A DNA stretch of 64,000 nucleotides from an uncultured Alphaproteobacteria bacterium (GTDB taxonomy: Bacteria > Pseudomonadota > Alphaproteobacteria > HIMB59 > GCA-002718135). Within the stretch, counting starts at the first letter, position 1, and each line of letters starts with the position of its first letter. Location of the stretch: the NCBI GenBank assembly GCA_902615845.1, contig CACMQS010000002.1, positions 1-64,000 on the forward strand. Direction: 5' to 3'. The notes under the pieces were generated by a model. It did not search any database and was not told the DNA's origin. It saw nothing but the letters and a program-made list of their open reading frames with translations. Of the stretch, positions 25,608-34,894 are shown piece by piece. The position numbers and the translations under genes are program-made.

Positions 25608-25761
25608 AATAATTTTATTAATTTTGAGGTAGTTTATATTTATGAAAAAACCAGTATTCAACATTAAATATAAAAAAGTTGTTAATTATCAATATGTTAG
25701 TATCTTAATCTTTTTGACCTACTATATGTTGATACATAATTTATAAGAAAAACGAATCGGT

Positions 25762-25944
25762 TTATCGAAAAAATAAAATTATAAACAATAGTGCCAAAAA
25801 AAACAGATAGGATTTGATTATAAAACTTTTAGTTAATTTGGATTTAGGCGGTTTTCTAAGATATATAAAGAAAACAATAGTACTCCAAAATAATAAAAGT
25901 ATTACCCAGCCTGTTAAAAATGCATAATAAAAATCGACAGACAT
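25762..25944 (-). CDS. Small two-helix membrane protein
   Basis: 60 residues with two hydrophobic segments (about 7-28 and 42-59) joined by a basic loop rich in Lys and Pro, the pattern of a small inner-membrane hairpin. I do not recognise a family. It starts 20 bases after the msrA stop on the same strand, so it may share the msrA transcript. Its real nature rests on good membrane topology and the lack of a better frame. Confidence 0.5.
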   Translation of the reverse strand: MSVDFYYAFLTGWVILLLFWSTIVFFIYLRKPPKSKLTKSFIIKSYLFFLALLFIILFFR

Positions 25945-25964
25945 TAGTTCCCTAGAGAATTAAT

Positions 25965-26426
25965 CTATATAGCGCAGTGTAAACCTGTTTTTTGGATATA
26001 TTTTTGATGATATTCTTCAGCTTTATAGAATTCCTTAGCTTCTGATATTTCAGTAACAATATTTAATCCAGCACTTTTAGCATATTCATTTTTAGAATGA
26101 ATAGATTTATTTTTTTGATCTTCGTTATAATAATATATCGCTGATCTATATTGTGTTCCAATGTCGGGACCTTGTCTATTTAAAGTGGTAGGATCATGAC
26201 ACTTCCAGAAAACCATCAAAAGATCTTCATAAGATATTTTAGAATTATCAAATTCAACTAAAACAACCTCAGTATGATTTGTATTTCCTTGGCAAACACT
26301 TTCATAAGAAGGGTTAATAGTATCGCCTCCAGAATAACCAACTAAGGTATTTATTACGCCTGGAGTTTTACAAAATGTTTCTTCCACACCCCAGAAACAA
26401 CCTGCACCAAATAATGCTTTTTCCAT
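25965..26426 (-). CDS. msrA: Peptide methionine sulfoxide reductase MsrA
   Basis: 153 residues. It reduces methionine-S-sulfoxide in proteins and free methionine. Catalytic Cys10 lies in the GCFWGVEE motif; conserved GYSGG, HTEVV, FWKCHDPT and GTQYRSAIYY follow in order. A possible resolving Cys151 sits in the C-terminal LHCAI. Cytoplasmic, of compact normal length. It diverges from the Nudix gene with about 40 AT-rich bases between the starts. Confidence 0.95.
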   Translation of the reverse strand: MEKALFGAGCFWGVEETFCKTPGVINTLVGYSGGDTINPSYESVCQGNTNHTEVVLVEFDNSKISYEDLLMVFWKCHDPTTLNRQGPDIGTQYRSAIYYYNEDQKNKSIHSKNEYAKSAGLNIVTEISEAKEFYKAEEYHQKYIQKTGLHCAI

Positions 26427-26466
26427 ATTTATAAATATATATGTAATATAAAATATATCAATTTTT

Positions 26467-27048
26467 ATGAGCCCAAAATTTAAAATTTTAGATAAAAAGA
26501 ATATTCACGACGGTTTCTTTAAAATGAATGAAGTTACTCTTAAATACAAAAAATATGATGGAAATTGGAGTAATGAAATAAAAAGGGAGTTATTTGGTGG
26601 CGCACAAGTATCTGCAGTCTTACCATATGACCCTATAAATAAAAAAATTGTTTTAATTCAACAGTTCAGACCAGGGACAATTTCTAAAGATAATCAAAAT
26701 TATCTAGATGAAATAGTTGCTGGAATAATTGACTCTGGTGAAACTCCAGAAGATACCGCAAAGAGAGAATGCTTGGAAGAAACTGGATGTGAAGTAAGTA
26801 ATCTTACATCTATACAAGGTTACTTTCCTGCCCCAGGATCATCTGAATCTTTTTATAATCTTTTTTTAGGCGAGGTAATTGCTCCCGATAAAGAAATTAT
26901 AAGAGGTCTAGAGAATGAAAATGAGGATATATTAGTTAAAAGTTATAGTTTTGATGAGGTAAAAACAAAAATGAATAAAAAACAAATTTTAAATGGGCTT
27001 ACACTAATAGCATTACAGTGGTTTTTTTTAAATATTGAACGAACCTAA
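26467..27048 (+). CDS. Nudix hydrolase, ADP-ribose pyrophosphatase type
   Basis: 193 residues. The complete Nudix box runs from Gly86 to about Cys108 (GIIDSGETPEDTAKRECLEE), with Glu101, Glu104 and Glu105 as metal ligands. The Pro-rich GYFPAPGSSESFYNLFLGEV after the box is typical of the NudF/ADP-ribose pyrophosphatase group, in which a Ser/Pro pair 15-17 residues downstream sets substrate choice. It likely hydrolyses ADP-ribose or a related nucleotide sugar in the cytoplasm. The stop overlaps a convergent small gene by 4 bases. Confidence 0.9.
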   Translation: MSPKFKILDKKNIHDGFFKMNEVTLKYKKYDGNWSNEIKRELFGGAQVSAVLPYDPINKKIVLIQQFRPGTISKDNQNYLDEIVAGIIDSGETPEDTAKRECLEETGCEVSNLTSIQGYFPAPGSSESFYNLFLGEVIAPDKEIIRGLENENEDILVKSYSFDEVKTKMNKKQILNGLTLIALQWFFLNIERT

Positions 27049-27380
27049 GTTCCTATACCTCTTTCATAAGGTTGAACTAATTCTTTACATATTAAGTTCA
27101 TATCTAAAGTCTCAACATTTTTATCTATAGTTTGATATTCCTGACACTCATATACTTCGTTATCTTTTTGGAGAACTGTAACAAATAAGATTATTGTTAA
27201 ATCATTTACAACCTCTATGTCACTTATAGCGTAGCTTTTAACTTCAAATCCCTCATTAATAAGATCTTTATAAGATTTCTCTGACTCTAGCCACTGATCT
27301 ATATTTGGATTAGCTGCTGAAAGGTTAGAAAAAAACAAAAATACAGAAAATAAAAAAATAGTTAGTTTTCTTTTAGCCAT
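27045..27380 (-). CDS. Exported protein of unknown function
   Basis: 111 residues. A clear signal peptide (1-22, ending SAA) precedes a small mature domain of about 88 residues, with alternating strands and two cysteines (VYECQEYQ and NLICKEL) that may form a disulfide in the periplasm. I do not recognise the family. Its start overlaps the end of the peroxiredoxin-like gene by 19 bases, which suggests translational coupling and perhaps a shared redox role; that is inference. Confidence 0.65.
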   Translation of the reverse strand: MAKRKLTIFLFSVFLFFSNLSAANPNIDQWLESEKSYKDLINEGFEVKSYAISDIEVVNDLTIILFVTVLQKDNEVYECQEYQTIDKNVETLDMNLICKELVQPYERGIGT

Positions 27381-27904
27381 TGTAGAACTTCATTTATATG
27401 TTTGTTAGGAGGAAAAATAGGGTAGAATACTTTTTTAACAATATTTTTTTCCACAATAAGAGTTGATCTTTTAAAATAAATTTTGTTTTCAATTTCAAAA
27501 TAAGGCATTTTTAATGAATTGAGCAAAATATTTTCTGAATCACTTAAAACATCATAGGGAATTGCTAATCTATCTGTCATTTCCTTAATATAATCTATTG
27601 TTTGAGTTGATATTCCTATAGGCAGCGCATTTAGTTTGATTAATTCTTCATAATTATCTCTAAAGCTACAGGTCTCCACAGTACAGCCAATGGCTCCTGG
27701 AGTTTGATTCCAATTTTTAGGTAAACTTTCATTTGGATTACCTGTCATAGAATAAAAATATAAAATTAAACGGAAAGTGTCAGATCTTTTTATTTTTAAT
27801 AGATTTCCTTGTTGATTTTTAAGAGAAATATCCGGCAAAAACTTATTTAAAAGATGATCAGCTTTTCCATCATTTTGCGGTTTAGGAAATTTACTATAAT
27901 CCAT
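27362..27904 (-). CDS. Peroxiredoxin-like (AhpC/TSA, redoxin) protein
   Basis: 180 residues from ATG 27904; an in-frame TTG at 27928 is less likely. It shows a thioredoxin fold of the BCP/peroxiredoxin type: a strand (LILYFYSMTGNP), then GAIGCTVETCSFRDNYEEL, in which the first Cys takes the place of the peroxidatic Cys and the second, five residues later, matches the resolving position in Bcp-like PrxQ. ALPIGISTQTIDYIKEMTDRLAIPYDVLSD and a second half with FKRSTLIVEKN follow. It probably reduces peroxides using thioredoxin. No signal peptide. It diverges from the ureohydrolase. Confidence 0.82.
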   Translation of the reverse strand: MDYSKFPKPQNDGKADHLLNKFLPDISLKNQQGNLLKIKRSDTFRLILYFYSMTGNPNESLPKNWNQTPGAIGCTVETCSFRDNYEELIKLNALPIGISTQTIDYIKEMTDRLAIPYDVLSDSENILLNSLKMPYFEIENKIYFKRSTLIVEKNIVKKVFYPIFPPNKHINEVLQWLKEN

Positions 27905-27952
27905 ACTAATTTGTCTTGTATAATCCAATTCTATATATCATAAGATAGTTTT

Positions 27953-28891
27953 ATGACTCAAATTAAACCTCTATCTAGTATGGAAACTCCACGCTTTGCT
28001 GATGTTGCTACTTTTTTTCGTTTGCCTGTTGTAAAAGATTTAAATAAATTAGACTACTGTGTTGCAGGCGTACCATGGGATGGAGGAACTACTAATAGAC
28101 CTGGCGCTAGACATGGGCCAAGAGAAATTAGAAATGCATCGTCACTTGTAAGGCTTTATCACCCTGTTTCACTTAAGAGCCCTTATGATAAATTTAATAT
28201 TGCAGATATTGGTGATTGTCCGGTAAATCCAGCGGACCTAAATGATAGTTTAGATAAAATAGAAAAATTTTACTCAAATATTTATAATTCCAAAACAATA
28301 CCATTATCAATTGGAGGTGATCATTTAATTAGCCTGCCAATTCTAAGAGGTATAGCAAAAGAAAAACCAATCGGTTTATTTCAGTTTGATTCTCATTCTG
28401 ATACTTGGGACACTTATTTTGGAGGATTTAAATATACTCATGGCACACCATTTAGAAGAGCTATAGAAGAAAATCTAATTGATCCAAAAAAATATGTAAT
28501 ACTTGGTCTTCGTGGAGCTTTATATGATCCTGAAGATTTAAGTTGGGCTAGAGAACAAGGTGTAACTATAATTACTATAGATGATTATTATGAAATGGGA
28601 TTTAAAAAATGTATTGAAAAAATTTATGAAGTTCTAGCTACTACAGATACTTACTTTACATTTGATATTGATGGAATAGACCCAACTTTTGCACCAGGTA
28701 CTGGAACTCCAGAAGTTGGAGGCTTTAATGTGAGAGAAGCACAAACTATTATAAGAGCACTAAACAAAATCAATTTTGTAGGAGGAGATGTTGTAGAGGT
28801 ATCGCCACCATTTGATATAAATAATATGACATCACTTGTTGGAGCAACCATTGCCTTTGAAATACTTTGTACTATGACAAAGGTTAATTAA
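27953..28891 (+). CDS. Agmatinase/arginase family ureohydrolase
   Basis: 312 residues. A two-manganese ureohydrolase: GGDHLI with His124, FDSHSDTWD with Asp146, His148 and Asp150, and FDIDGIDP with Asp238 and Asp240 give all metal ligands. The family cleaves urea from agmatine, arginine, guanidinobutyrate or guanidine itself. The substrate loop here does not let me choose. The second residue of the DxHxD motif is Ser instead of the usual Ala. Cytoplasmic. It stands alone on the plus strand between the peroxiredoxin and the fucosidase. Confidence 0.88.
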   Translation: MTQIKPLSSMETPRFADVATFFRLPVVKDLNKLDYCVAGVPWDGGTTNRPGARHGPREIRNASSLVRLYHPVSLKSPYDKFNIADIGDCPVNPADLNDSLDKIEKFYSNIYNSKTIPLSIGGDHLISLPILRGIAKEKPIGLFQFDSHSDTWDTYFGGFKYTHGTPFRRAIEENLIDPKKYVILGLRGALYDPEDLSWAREQGVTIITIDDYYEMGFKKCIEKIYEVLATTDTYFTFDIDGIDPTFAPGTGTPEVGGFNVREAQTIIRALNKINFVGGDVVEVSPPFDINNMTSLVGATIAFEILCTMTKVN

Positions 28892-28909
28892 ATTATAAAC
28901 AGATTTTTA

Positions 28910-30370
28910 TTAAAAATTCTCTCTTCTAGTAATTTCAAAACAATACGCATGGTCACAAGGTTTTCTATTTGGTCTTGTGATATGTAGACCTTCATTAGAA
29001 AGTTTCCATTCTATTTTCTCTTTACTTCCAATTAATTTAACATCAAGAATTTCTCCTTCATATAATTTATCCATACTCTGAATTTTAAAATTTTTATTTG
29101 GCCAACCTAATGAGATTGCAAATAGTTTATTTCCTTTTGTAGTAAATCGAAAATCGTTTGCAGTATATTTTATCTTATCTTTGTTATCAGAAAAAGGTCC
29201 GGAAACATTCATTTTTGTTGGACCTTCACCGTATTGATCCCATGTTTGAGTATCAAAAATTGCTTTCCCATTCACCTCCAGCCATTTTCCAATACCTTTT
29301 AAAATATTTTTATCTTTTTCGGGTATTGTACCATCAGGCTTTGGTCCAATATTTAATAACATTAAACCATTTTTGCTTACATTATCTATTAAATAATGAA
29401 CAAGATCTGTGATTGATTTATATTTTGATCCTTTCATATATGCCCATGCACTACCATCATGAACAGTAGTATCGGTTATCCAATTATAATGAGTTAACTC
29501 TGATTCTCTTCCTAATTCTAAATCTAAAATCCCTGATCCTGGTGGTAGATCATGCCATTTATAAGAAATTACTACTTCTCTGTTCCATTCTTTTTCTTTG
29601 TTATAATAATAAGAGAGAAAATCTTTTCTATATTTTTCATGAATATATCTTAAACCAAAATCAAACCAAACATAATCTGGTCTATAATTATCAACTACTT
29701 CTTTTAATCGTTTTAACCAACGATCATGAAAAACTTTACTTGGCTTATCTTGCTTTTCATATTTTTTTCCCCAATGTTCTGGATATACTGCTTGATTTTC
29801 CATATTTTCTGTATTGTGTAACTCACCATAAAGTTCTTGAAATTGTTTTTTTGAAGTATCAAATTTTTTATTCCAATGTGGGAAGAAAAACCAATTCTCT
29901 GCATGATGCATTGCAACCATATATTTCATACCTTTTGATCGTATTGATTTTTCTAATTCGCCAACAACATCCCTTTTTGGACCCATCTTAGATGCACACC
30001 ATTCAGTATCTGAGCAGTTCCACATAGGAAAACCATCATGATGTTCAGCTACTGGTCCTGCAAATTTAGCTCCTGAAAGATAATAAAGATCAGCCCATTC
30101 TTCAGGATCAAAATTACTTGCTTTAAACATTGGAATAAAATCTTTGTATCCAAATTTGGATGGATGGCCGTATACTTTACAATGATGCTCATATTGTGGA
30201 CTGGGTTTTCTATACATCCAATAAGGATACCAGGTAACATTTGGTCCTGTAGCTGGCACAGAATATATACCCCAATGTGCATAGATACCAAATTTAGCTT
30301 TTTTAAACCAATTAGGTATTTGATGATTTTTAATCGACTCCCAAGTAGAGGTATATTTTTGACTATTCAT
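28910..30370 (-). CDS. GH29 alpha-L-fucosidase
   Basis: 486 residues. The N-terminal catalytic barrel starts with the GH29 hallmark WFKKAKFGIYAHWGIYSVPA, followed by HHDGFPMWNC and YVWFDFGLR, in which Asp237 is the likely nucleophile. GLMLLNIGPKPDGTIPEKD and a beta-sandwich C-terminal region (about 390-486) complete the family layout. It releases alpha-linked L-fucose. There is no signal peptide, so it should act in the cytoplasm on imported oligosaccharides. The fucose-type aldo/keto reductase gene lies 45 bases upstream on the same strand. Confidence 0.92.
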   Translation of the reverse strand: MNSQKYTSTWESIKNHQIPNWFKKAKFGIYAHWGIYSVPATGPNVTWYPYWMYRKPSPQYEHHCKVYGHPSKFGYKDFIPMFKASNFDPEEWADLYYLSGAKFAGPVAEHHDGFPMWNCSDTEWCASKMGPKRDVVGELEKSIRSKGMKYMVAMHHAENWFFFPHWNKKFDTSKKQFQELYGELHNTENMENQAVYPEHWGKKYEKQDKPSKVFHDRWLKRLKEVVDNYRPDYVWFDFGLRYIHEKYRKDFLSYYYNKEKEWNREVVISYKWHDLPPGSGILDLELGRESELTHYNWITDTTVHDGSAWAYMKGSKYKSITDLVHYLIDNVSKNGLMLLNIGPKPDGTIPEKDKNILKGIGKWLEVNGKAIFDTQTWDQYGEGPTKMNVSGPFSDNKDKIKYTANDFRFTTKGNKLFAISLGWPNKNFKIQSMDKLYEGEILDVKLIGSKEKIEWKLSNEGLHITRPNRKPCDHAYCFEITRRENF

Positions 30371-30415
30371 TATTTAATAAAATTAAAAAAATAAAAATAA
30401 ATTGTCTGATAAACA

Positions 30416-31414
30416 TTAAATCATACTTCTTTCGTCAATAATTTTTTCTTTAATAAGTTTATCCCATAATTCTTTTGGTATAGAAAAATTTAAATTTTCA
30501 AAGTTTTGTTGAATCTGCTCAGTTCTATCAATGCCTAATATCATAGAAGAAATTAATTTATTTGAGTATGAAAACTGAAGTGCTGCAGCAGGTACAGGAA
30601 CATCGTACTCTAAACAAATTTTTGAAATTCTTTTATATTTTTCTTTAATATCAATTGGTATTTTATCATATCTGTAGGTTACTTGCTCACCAATACCTTT
30701 AGCTAATATTCCTGAATTGAAAACACCTCCCAAAATTATTCCGATATTATTTTTTTTTGCAATTGGAAAAAATTCATTAACGGCAGTTTGATCCAATAAA
30801 GTATATCTTCCCGCAAGTAACATACAATCAAAATCACCTTCGTTGGCAAATCTTGCACAAATATCTGCATCGTTTAATCCTACCCCAATTGCTTTAATTA
30901 CTTTTTGCTCCTTAAGAGTATTTAATGCTTTATATGCGCCATTCATTGCTTGTTCGAAGTAATAATCTACTTCAGTTCCAAAATTGTATCTATCTACATC
31001 ATGTATTAAACAAATATCTATTTTAGATACTGCCAATCGATGAATTGATTGATCGAATGATCTCATTACACCATCATAAGAATAATCAAAATGTGGTATA
31101 AAATTTAAATGACCTTTAAATTTTCCTTTCTTAAAATAGTTTCTCTGGGGTGTAAGATATCTTCCAACCTTAGTTGAAAGATAGTAGCTATCTGGATCAA
31201 TAGTCTTTAAAAAATTTCCTATTCTATGTTCGCTTAGCCCATATCCATACAAAGGTGAAGTATCAAAGATATTAATATTTGATTTATACGAATGTTGTAA
31301 AATATCATAACAAGTAGGTTCGTCTAATTCTTCAAATAAATTGCCAATTGGCGCACCTCCAAATCCAATAGATGTTAATTTTATGTCTGTATTTCCCAGT
31401 TTTCTTTTTTTCAT
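30416..31414 (-). CDS. Aldo/keto reductase, L-fucose/D-threo-aldose dehydrogenase type
   Basis: 332 residues, TIM barrel. GFGGAPIGNLFEELDE at the N-terminus, the Asp and Tyr of NIFDTSPLYGYGLSEHRIG, the Lys of STKVGRYL and the His of CLIHDVDRY form the AKR catalytic tetrad. This branch includes L-fucose dehydrogenase, D-threo-aldose 1-dehydrogenase and pyridoxal 4-dehydrogenase. Placement next to a fucosidase favours L-fucose oxidation to its lactone as the job, but no lactonase is in the window. Confidence 0.88.
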   Translation of the reverse strand: MKKRKLGNTDIKLTSIGFGGAPIGNLFEELDEPTCYDILQHSYKSNINIFDTSPLYGYGLSEHRIGNFLKTIDPDSYYLSTKVGRYLTPQRNYFKKGKFKGHLNFIPHFDYSYDGVMRSFDQSIHRLAVSKIDICLIHDVDRYNFGTEVDYYFEQAMNGAYKALNTLKEQKVIKAIGVGLNDADICARFANEGDFDCMLLAGRYTLLDQTAVNEFFPIAKKNNIGIILGGVFNSGILAKGIGEQVTYRYDKIPIDIKEKYKRISKICLEYDVPVPAAALQFSYSNKLISSMILGIDRTEQIQQNFENLNFSIPKELWDKLIKEKIIDERSMI

Positions 31415-31500
31415 TAATATTGAAAATATTTAATAATCTTAAATAAATCAATATTTAAAAAATATTTTAATTTATAACTTTGTTAGGTATAAATATTTAA

Positions 31501-32685
31501 ATGCAAAATTCATTCAGATGGTATGGCCCTAATGATCCTGTTAAATTAACAGATATCAGACAGTCAAATGCTGAATATATTGTTACATCTCTGCATCAAA
31601 TTCCTTACGGTGAAAAATGGAATAAAAATGATATAAAAAAAAGAATAAATTATATTAATAAATATAATGATTCATATAAAATAAATTTAAAATGGAATGT
31701 TGTTGAAAGTATTCCTGTTCATAATAATATAAAATTAAGAGATAAAAATTTTAAAAAATTAATAAATAATTATAAAGATACCATAGCTAATATTGCTTCA
31801 AATAAAATTTATACAATTTGCTACAATTTTATGCCCATAGTCGATTGGACGAGGACTCAACTAGATTTTAAGCTTCCAACAGACGGATTGGCATTAAGAT
31901 TCAACTATTTACAAATAATTATATTCGAAATGTATATTCTTAAACTAAAAGATTTAGAAAAAAGATATACAAAAAAACAAATTCAAAATGCAGAAAAAAT
32001 TTTTAGATCAATGAATAGTAATGATATCAAAAACTTAAAAATAGCAGTTATGGGTGGGTTGCCGGCTTCAGAAACTAAATATTCTGTAAACGGATTTAAA
32101 AAAATGCTTAAATCTTATAAAGGTATGAAAAATAAAGATATAAAAGAAAATTTACGTGAATTTATAAAGGAAATAATGCCAGTTGCAGAAGAAAATAAAG
32201 TTAAAATGGGAATTCATCCCGATGATCCTCCTATTCCACTTTTTGGTGTACCAAGAATTGTATCCACTATGGAAGATTATGAATATATCTTAAACTCTTA
32301 TAACTCTCCATGTAATGGTATGACATTTTGTGCAGGTTCTTTAGCATCTAATTTTAATAATGATGTTTATAAAATATTTAATAAATTTAAAAAACGAGTT
32401 AATTTTATCCATCTTAGAAATATAAAAAAAGAAAAGGATAAAAAAAGCTTCTATGAATCAAACCATCTAAATGGCGATGTGGATTTTGTAAAACTTATTA
32501 AAATGATTTTAAAAGAAGAAAAGAGAAGAAGTAAAGAGAAAAAAATTGATATTCCAATGAGGCCTGATCACGGACATTCATTATTAGATGATCAAAATAA
32601 AAAAAATTTTAATGCAGGTTATACGGCAATAGGCAGATTAATGGGGCTTTCAGAATTACGCGGTATCATTAAAGCTGTAAAGTAA
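31501..32685 (+). CDS. uxuA: D-mannonate dehydratase
   Basis: 394 residues. It dehydrates D-mannonate to 2-keto-3-deoxy-D-gluconate. UxuA hallmarks are RWYGPNDPV at the start, WNVVESIPVH, HPDDPPIPLFGVPRIVST with metal-binding His, FCAGSL, the His of NFIHLRNIK and RPDHGHSLLDD near the end. The length is normal. It is read divergently from the aldo/keto reductase and meets UxuB end to end with one base between the stops. Unusually rich in Lys and Asn. Confidence 0.94.
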   Translation: MQNSFRWYGPNDPVKLTDIRQSNAEYIVTSLHQIPYGEKWNKNDIKKRINYINKYNDSYKINLKWNVVESIPVHNNIKLRDKNFKKLINNYKDTIANIASNKIYTICYNFMPIVDWTRTQLDFKLPTDGLALRFNYLQIIIFEMYILKLKDLEKRYTKKQIQNAEKIFRSMNSNDIKNLKIAVMGGLPASETKYSVNGFKKMLKSYKGMKNKDIKENLREFIKEIMPVAEENKVKMGIHPDDPPIPLFGVPRIVSTMEDYEYILNSYNSPCNGMTFCAGSLASNFNNDVYKIFNKFKKRVNFIHLRNIKKEKDKKSFYESNHLNGDVDFVKLIKMILKEEKRRSKEKKIDIPMRPDHGHSLLDDQNKKNFNAGYTAIGRLMGLSELRGIIKAVK

Positions 32686-32686
32686 A

Positions 32687-34111
32687 TTAGAAATTTTTTA
32701 TAAAATTAATGAATGTAATTTTTTTTATTAACCTAATATTATGATTAATATTATTTACTAAGCTTGATTTTTGGTATTCATTTAAATCGAAAATATTTTT
32801 ATCATTAAAAAGATTTTCAACAAAATTCTCTTTATCACTTTCATAAATATTAATTAATAATTCTTTATTAAAATCAGATAAGTTATTTTTTTCATTTTCG
32901 ATCATATGTATTAAGAAAAGTATCCAAGAAGTGATTATTGCATTTATGTAAGGGGTTTTATTTTTATTTAATTTGTATGTATCTAATAATCTTATAGGAA
33001 TTTTTAGTGATCCGTCCATTGCAATACGAATCAATTTATCCTCAATATATGGGTTTTTAAAACGATTTAAAACATCGTTTTTGTAAGATAAGATATCAAA
33101 ATCTTCATTCTTTTCAAGAATTGAAAGAACTTCATTGTTTAAAAAATTTGATATAAAGTTGTAACAAATTTTATCCTCTATTGCCTCATGTACGTAGGTG
33201 TATCCTAATAAAGTTCCTATGTATGCTAAAGAAGAATGAGCTCCATTTAAAATCTTTAATTTAATATTTTCATAAAAACTTACATCATTAACAAAACTTA
33301 TCTTCTTATTATTTAACAGTCTTCTAAGATCAACATTATCAGATTGTATATACCAATCTCTATAAGGTTCAGTGACAACTATTGAGTTATCTTCATATGG
33401 AATACTAAAAAAATTTGGGTGCTTATTATTATTAGGTACAATTCCATCAATCATTGATAAAGGAAATTCTACATTAGAAAGAAACCAATTTAAACATTCT
33501 GGATATATTTTGTTCAAAAATTCATATATTAAGTTTTTAAGAATGCTACCATTCTCAGATAAATTATCACAACTCAAAATAATTATTTTTTCTTTATTTA
33601 ATTTAAATCTATGAATTAATCCAAAAGAGATATGTCCAATAACCGTATTCAGGTTTCTATCTTCTAAATCATTTATTATGTCTGCTGTGTAATTTAATTT
33701 TTTATCTTTATCAAAATGGTATCCTTTTTCAGTTACCGTCAGGGTAATTAATTTAATGTCTTTAGATGCAATTAAATTTCTAATCTCTATTTTATCTTTT
33801 CTTCCAAATAATATTTTTTTTATTGGATTAAGAATTTTTATTTCTTTTAAATCTTTTGATATTCTAACTAAAGTGTAAAGATAGTCTTGTTTAACTAATT
33901 TTAACTTTGTTTCATCTGATCTTAAATTAACACCAATAATAGAAATATTTTGATTATTTTCTAAAAGTTCATGAATATATAACGCTTGATGAGCTCTATG
34001 AAAATTTCCAACTCCAAAGTGTAATATGCAATTCTGTTTTTTTTCTATGTCATAAGTTGGGAAAGATTGTTCTTTAAGAAGATTTTTATTTATATTTTTT
34101 CTTAATTGCAT
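32687..34111 (-). CDS. uxuB: Mannitol dehydrogenase family, D-mannonate oxidoreductase (fructuronate reductase)
   Basis: 474 residues from ATG 34111; a TTG at 34138 in frame is less likely. The N-terminal Rossmann domain opens ILHFGVGNFHRAHQALYIHELL, TVTEKGYHFD follows and MIDGIVPNN marks the middle. The catalytic Lys-Asn-His set sits in LKILNGAHSSLAYIGTLLGY. It reduces fructuronate to mannonate with NADH. Tagaturonate reductase and mannitol dehydrogenase belong to the same family, but the uxuA and uxaC-like neighbours favour fructuronate. Confidence 0.9.
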   Translation of the reverse strand: MQLRKNINKNLLKEQSFPTYDIEKKQNCILHFGVGNFHRAHQALYIHELLENNQNISIIGVNLRSDETKLKLVKQDYLYTLVRISKDLKEIKILNPIKKILFGRKDKIEIRNLIASKDIKLITLTVTEKGYHFDKDKKLNYTADIINDLEDRNLNTVIGHISFGLIHRFKLNKEKIIILSCDNLSENGSILKNLIYEFLNKIYPECLNWFLSNVEFPLSMIDGIVPNNNKHPNFFSIPYEDNSIVVTEPYRDWYIQSDNVDLRRLLNNKKISFVNDVSFYENIKLKILNGAHSSLAYIGTLLGYTYVHEAIEDKICYNFISNFLNNEVLSILEKNEDFDILSYKNDVLNRFKNPYIEDKLIRIAMDGSLKIPIRLLDTYKLNKNKTPYINAIITSWILFLIHMIENEKNNLSDFNKELLINIYESDKENFVENLFNDKNIFDLNEYQKSSLVNNINHNIRLIKKITFINFIKNF

Positions 34112-34141
34112 ATTATTAAATAAAATATACTTTAACAAAAG

Positions 34142-34894
34142 ATGATCAACAAAATATATAAAAGTGTTTTAATAACAGGTGCGTCAAGCGGAATTGGTTT
34201 AGAAACATTAAAAAGATTTTTTAAAGAAAATATTAAAATTTATGCACTTGATAAAGATATTTCAAAACTAGAAAGATTAAAGAGAAAACATAATTTTAAT
34301 ATTATTCAAATGAATCTATTTGATACAAATGAAATTTATAATATTCTTAGTAAACTAAAAATTGATATCATTATTTGTAATGCTGGTATTGGAAGAGGTG
34401 CAGAAGGTATATTAAAAGCCTCACGAGAAGATATTGAGGTTTCAACAAAATTAAATGTCGAGTCTTATCTTCATACTCTTAAAGCAGTTGTGCCAGGGAT
34501 GGTAAAAAGAAGAAAAGGTCATGTAGTTTTAATGGGATCCCTTGCTGGGCTATACCCTCAAATTAGTTCAGTATATGGGGGGCAAAAAGGAGCAATTCAT
34601 AGAATAGCTCAAAGTCTGAGGATAGAGCTTAGTGGTTCTAGAGTAAAAGTTTCAGAAATTTGTCCAGGAAGAACCAAGACAAATTTTGGAAAATCAGCTT
34701 TTAAAAATAAAAATAAAGCAAAAAAATTTATGTCTGGTTTTACACTTCTTGAACCAAGAGATATAGTAGATGCAATTATATTTTCATTAAGTGTAAGATG
34801 GAGAAGTAACATAAGTACAATTGAAATTTCTGGAACCGAGCAATCACCTGGCGGTGTTCCTATAATTCCAGTGAAAGACCCAATTTTAACTTAA
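34142..34894 (+). CDS. Short-chain dehydrogenase/reductase
   Basis: 250 residues. Classical SDR: cofactor motif TGASSGIG at about 13-20, NAGIG at about 80-84, catalytic Ser in MGSLAGL, and the Tyr-x3-Lys pair in VYGGQKGA. The Asp in YALDKDISKL after the second strand favours NAD(H). YdfG-like SDRs act on 3-hydroxy acids or serine-type compounds. Inside a uronate module it might handle a sugar-acid intermediate. It diverges from uxuB with 30 bases between starts, and its stop overlaps the UxaC-like gene by 9 bases on the opposite strand. Confidence 0.88.
   Translation: MINKIYKSVLITGASSGIGLETLKRFFKENIKIYALDKDISKLERLKRKHNFNIIQMNLFDTNEIYNILSKLKIDIIICNAGIGRGAEGILKASREDIEVSTKLNVESYLHTLKAVVPGMVKRRKGHVVLMGSLAGLYPQISSVYGGQKGAIHRIAQSLRIELSGSRVKVSEICPGRTKTNFGKSAFKNKNKAKKFMSGFTLLEPRDIVDAIIFSLSVRWRSNISTIEISGTEQSPGGVPIIPVKDPILT

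Noticed and set aside
25642-25746. 34-codon plus-strand frame (starts MKKPVFNIKY) with a hydrophobic end
   Set aside because: It has an ATG and a GAGGT-like site about 11 bases upstream, but it is very short, in AT-rich DNA, and matches no family. Not listed as a gene.
29542-29991. 149-codon open frame antisense to the fucosidase gene
   Set aside because: Its composition is that of a reverse reading of a His/Tyr/Trp-rich enzyme, and the opposite strand has clear GH29 motifs in the same place.
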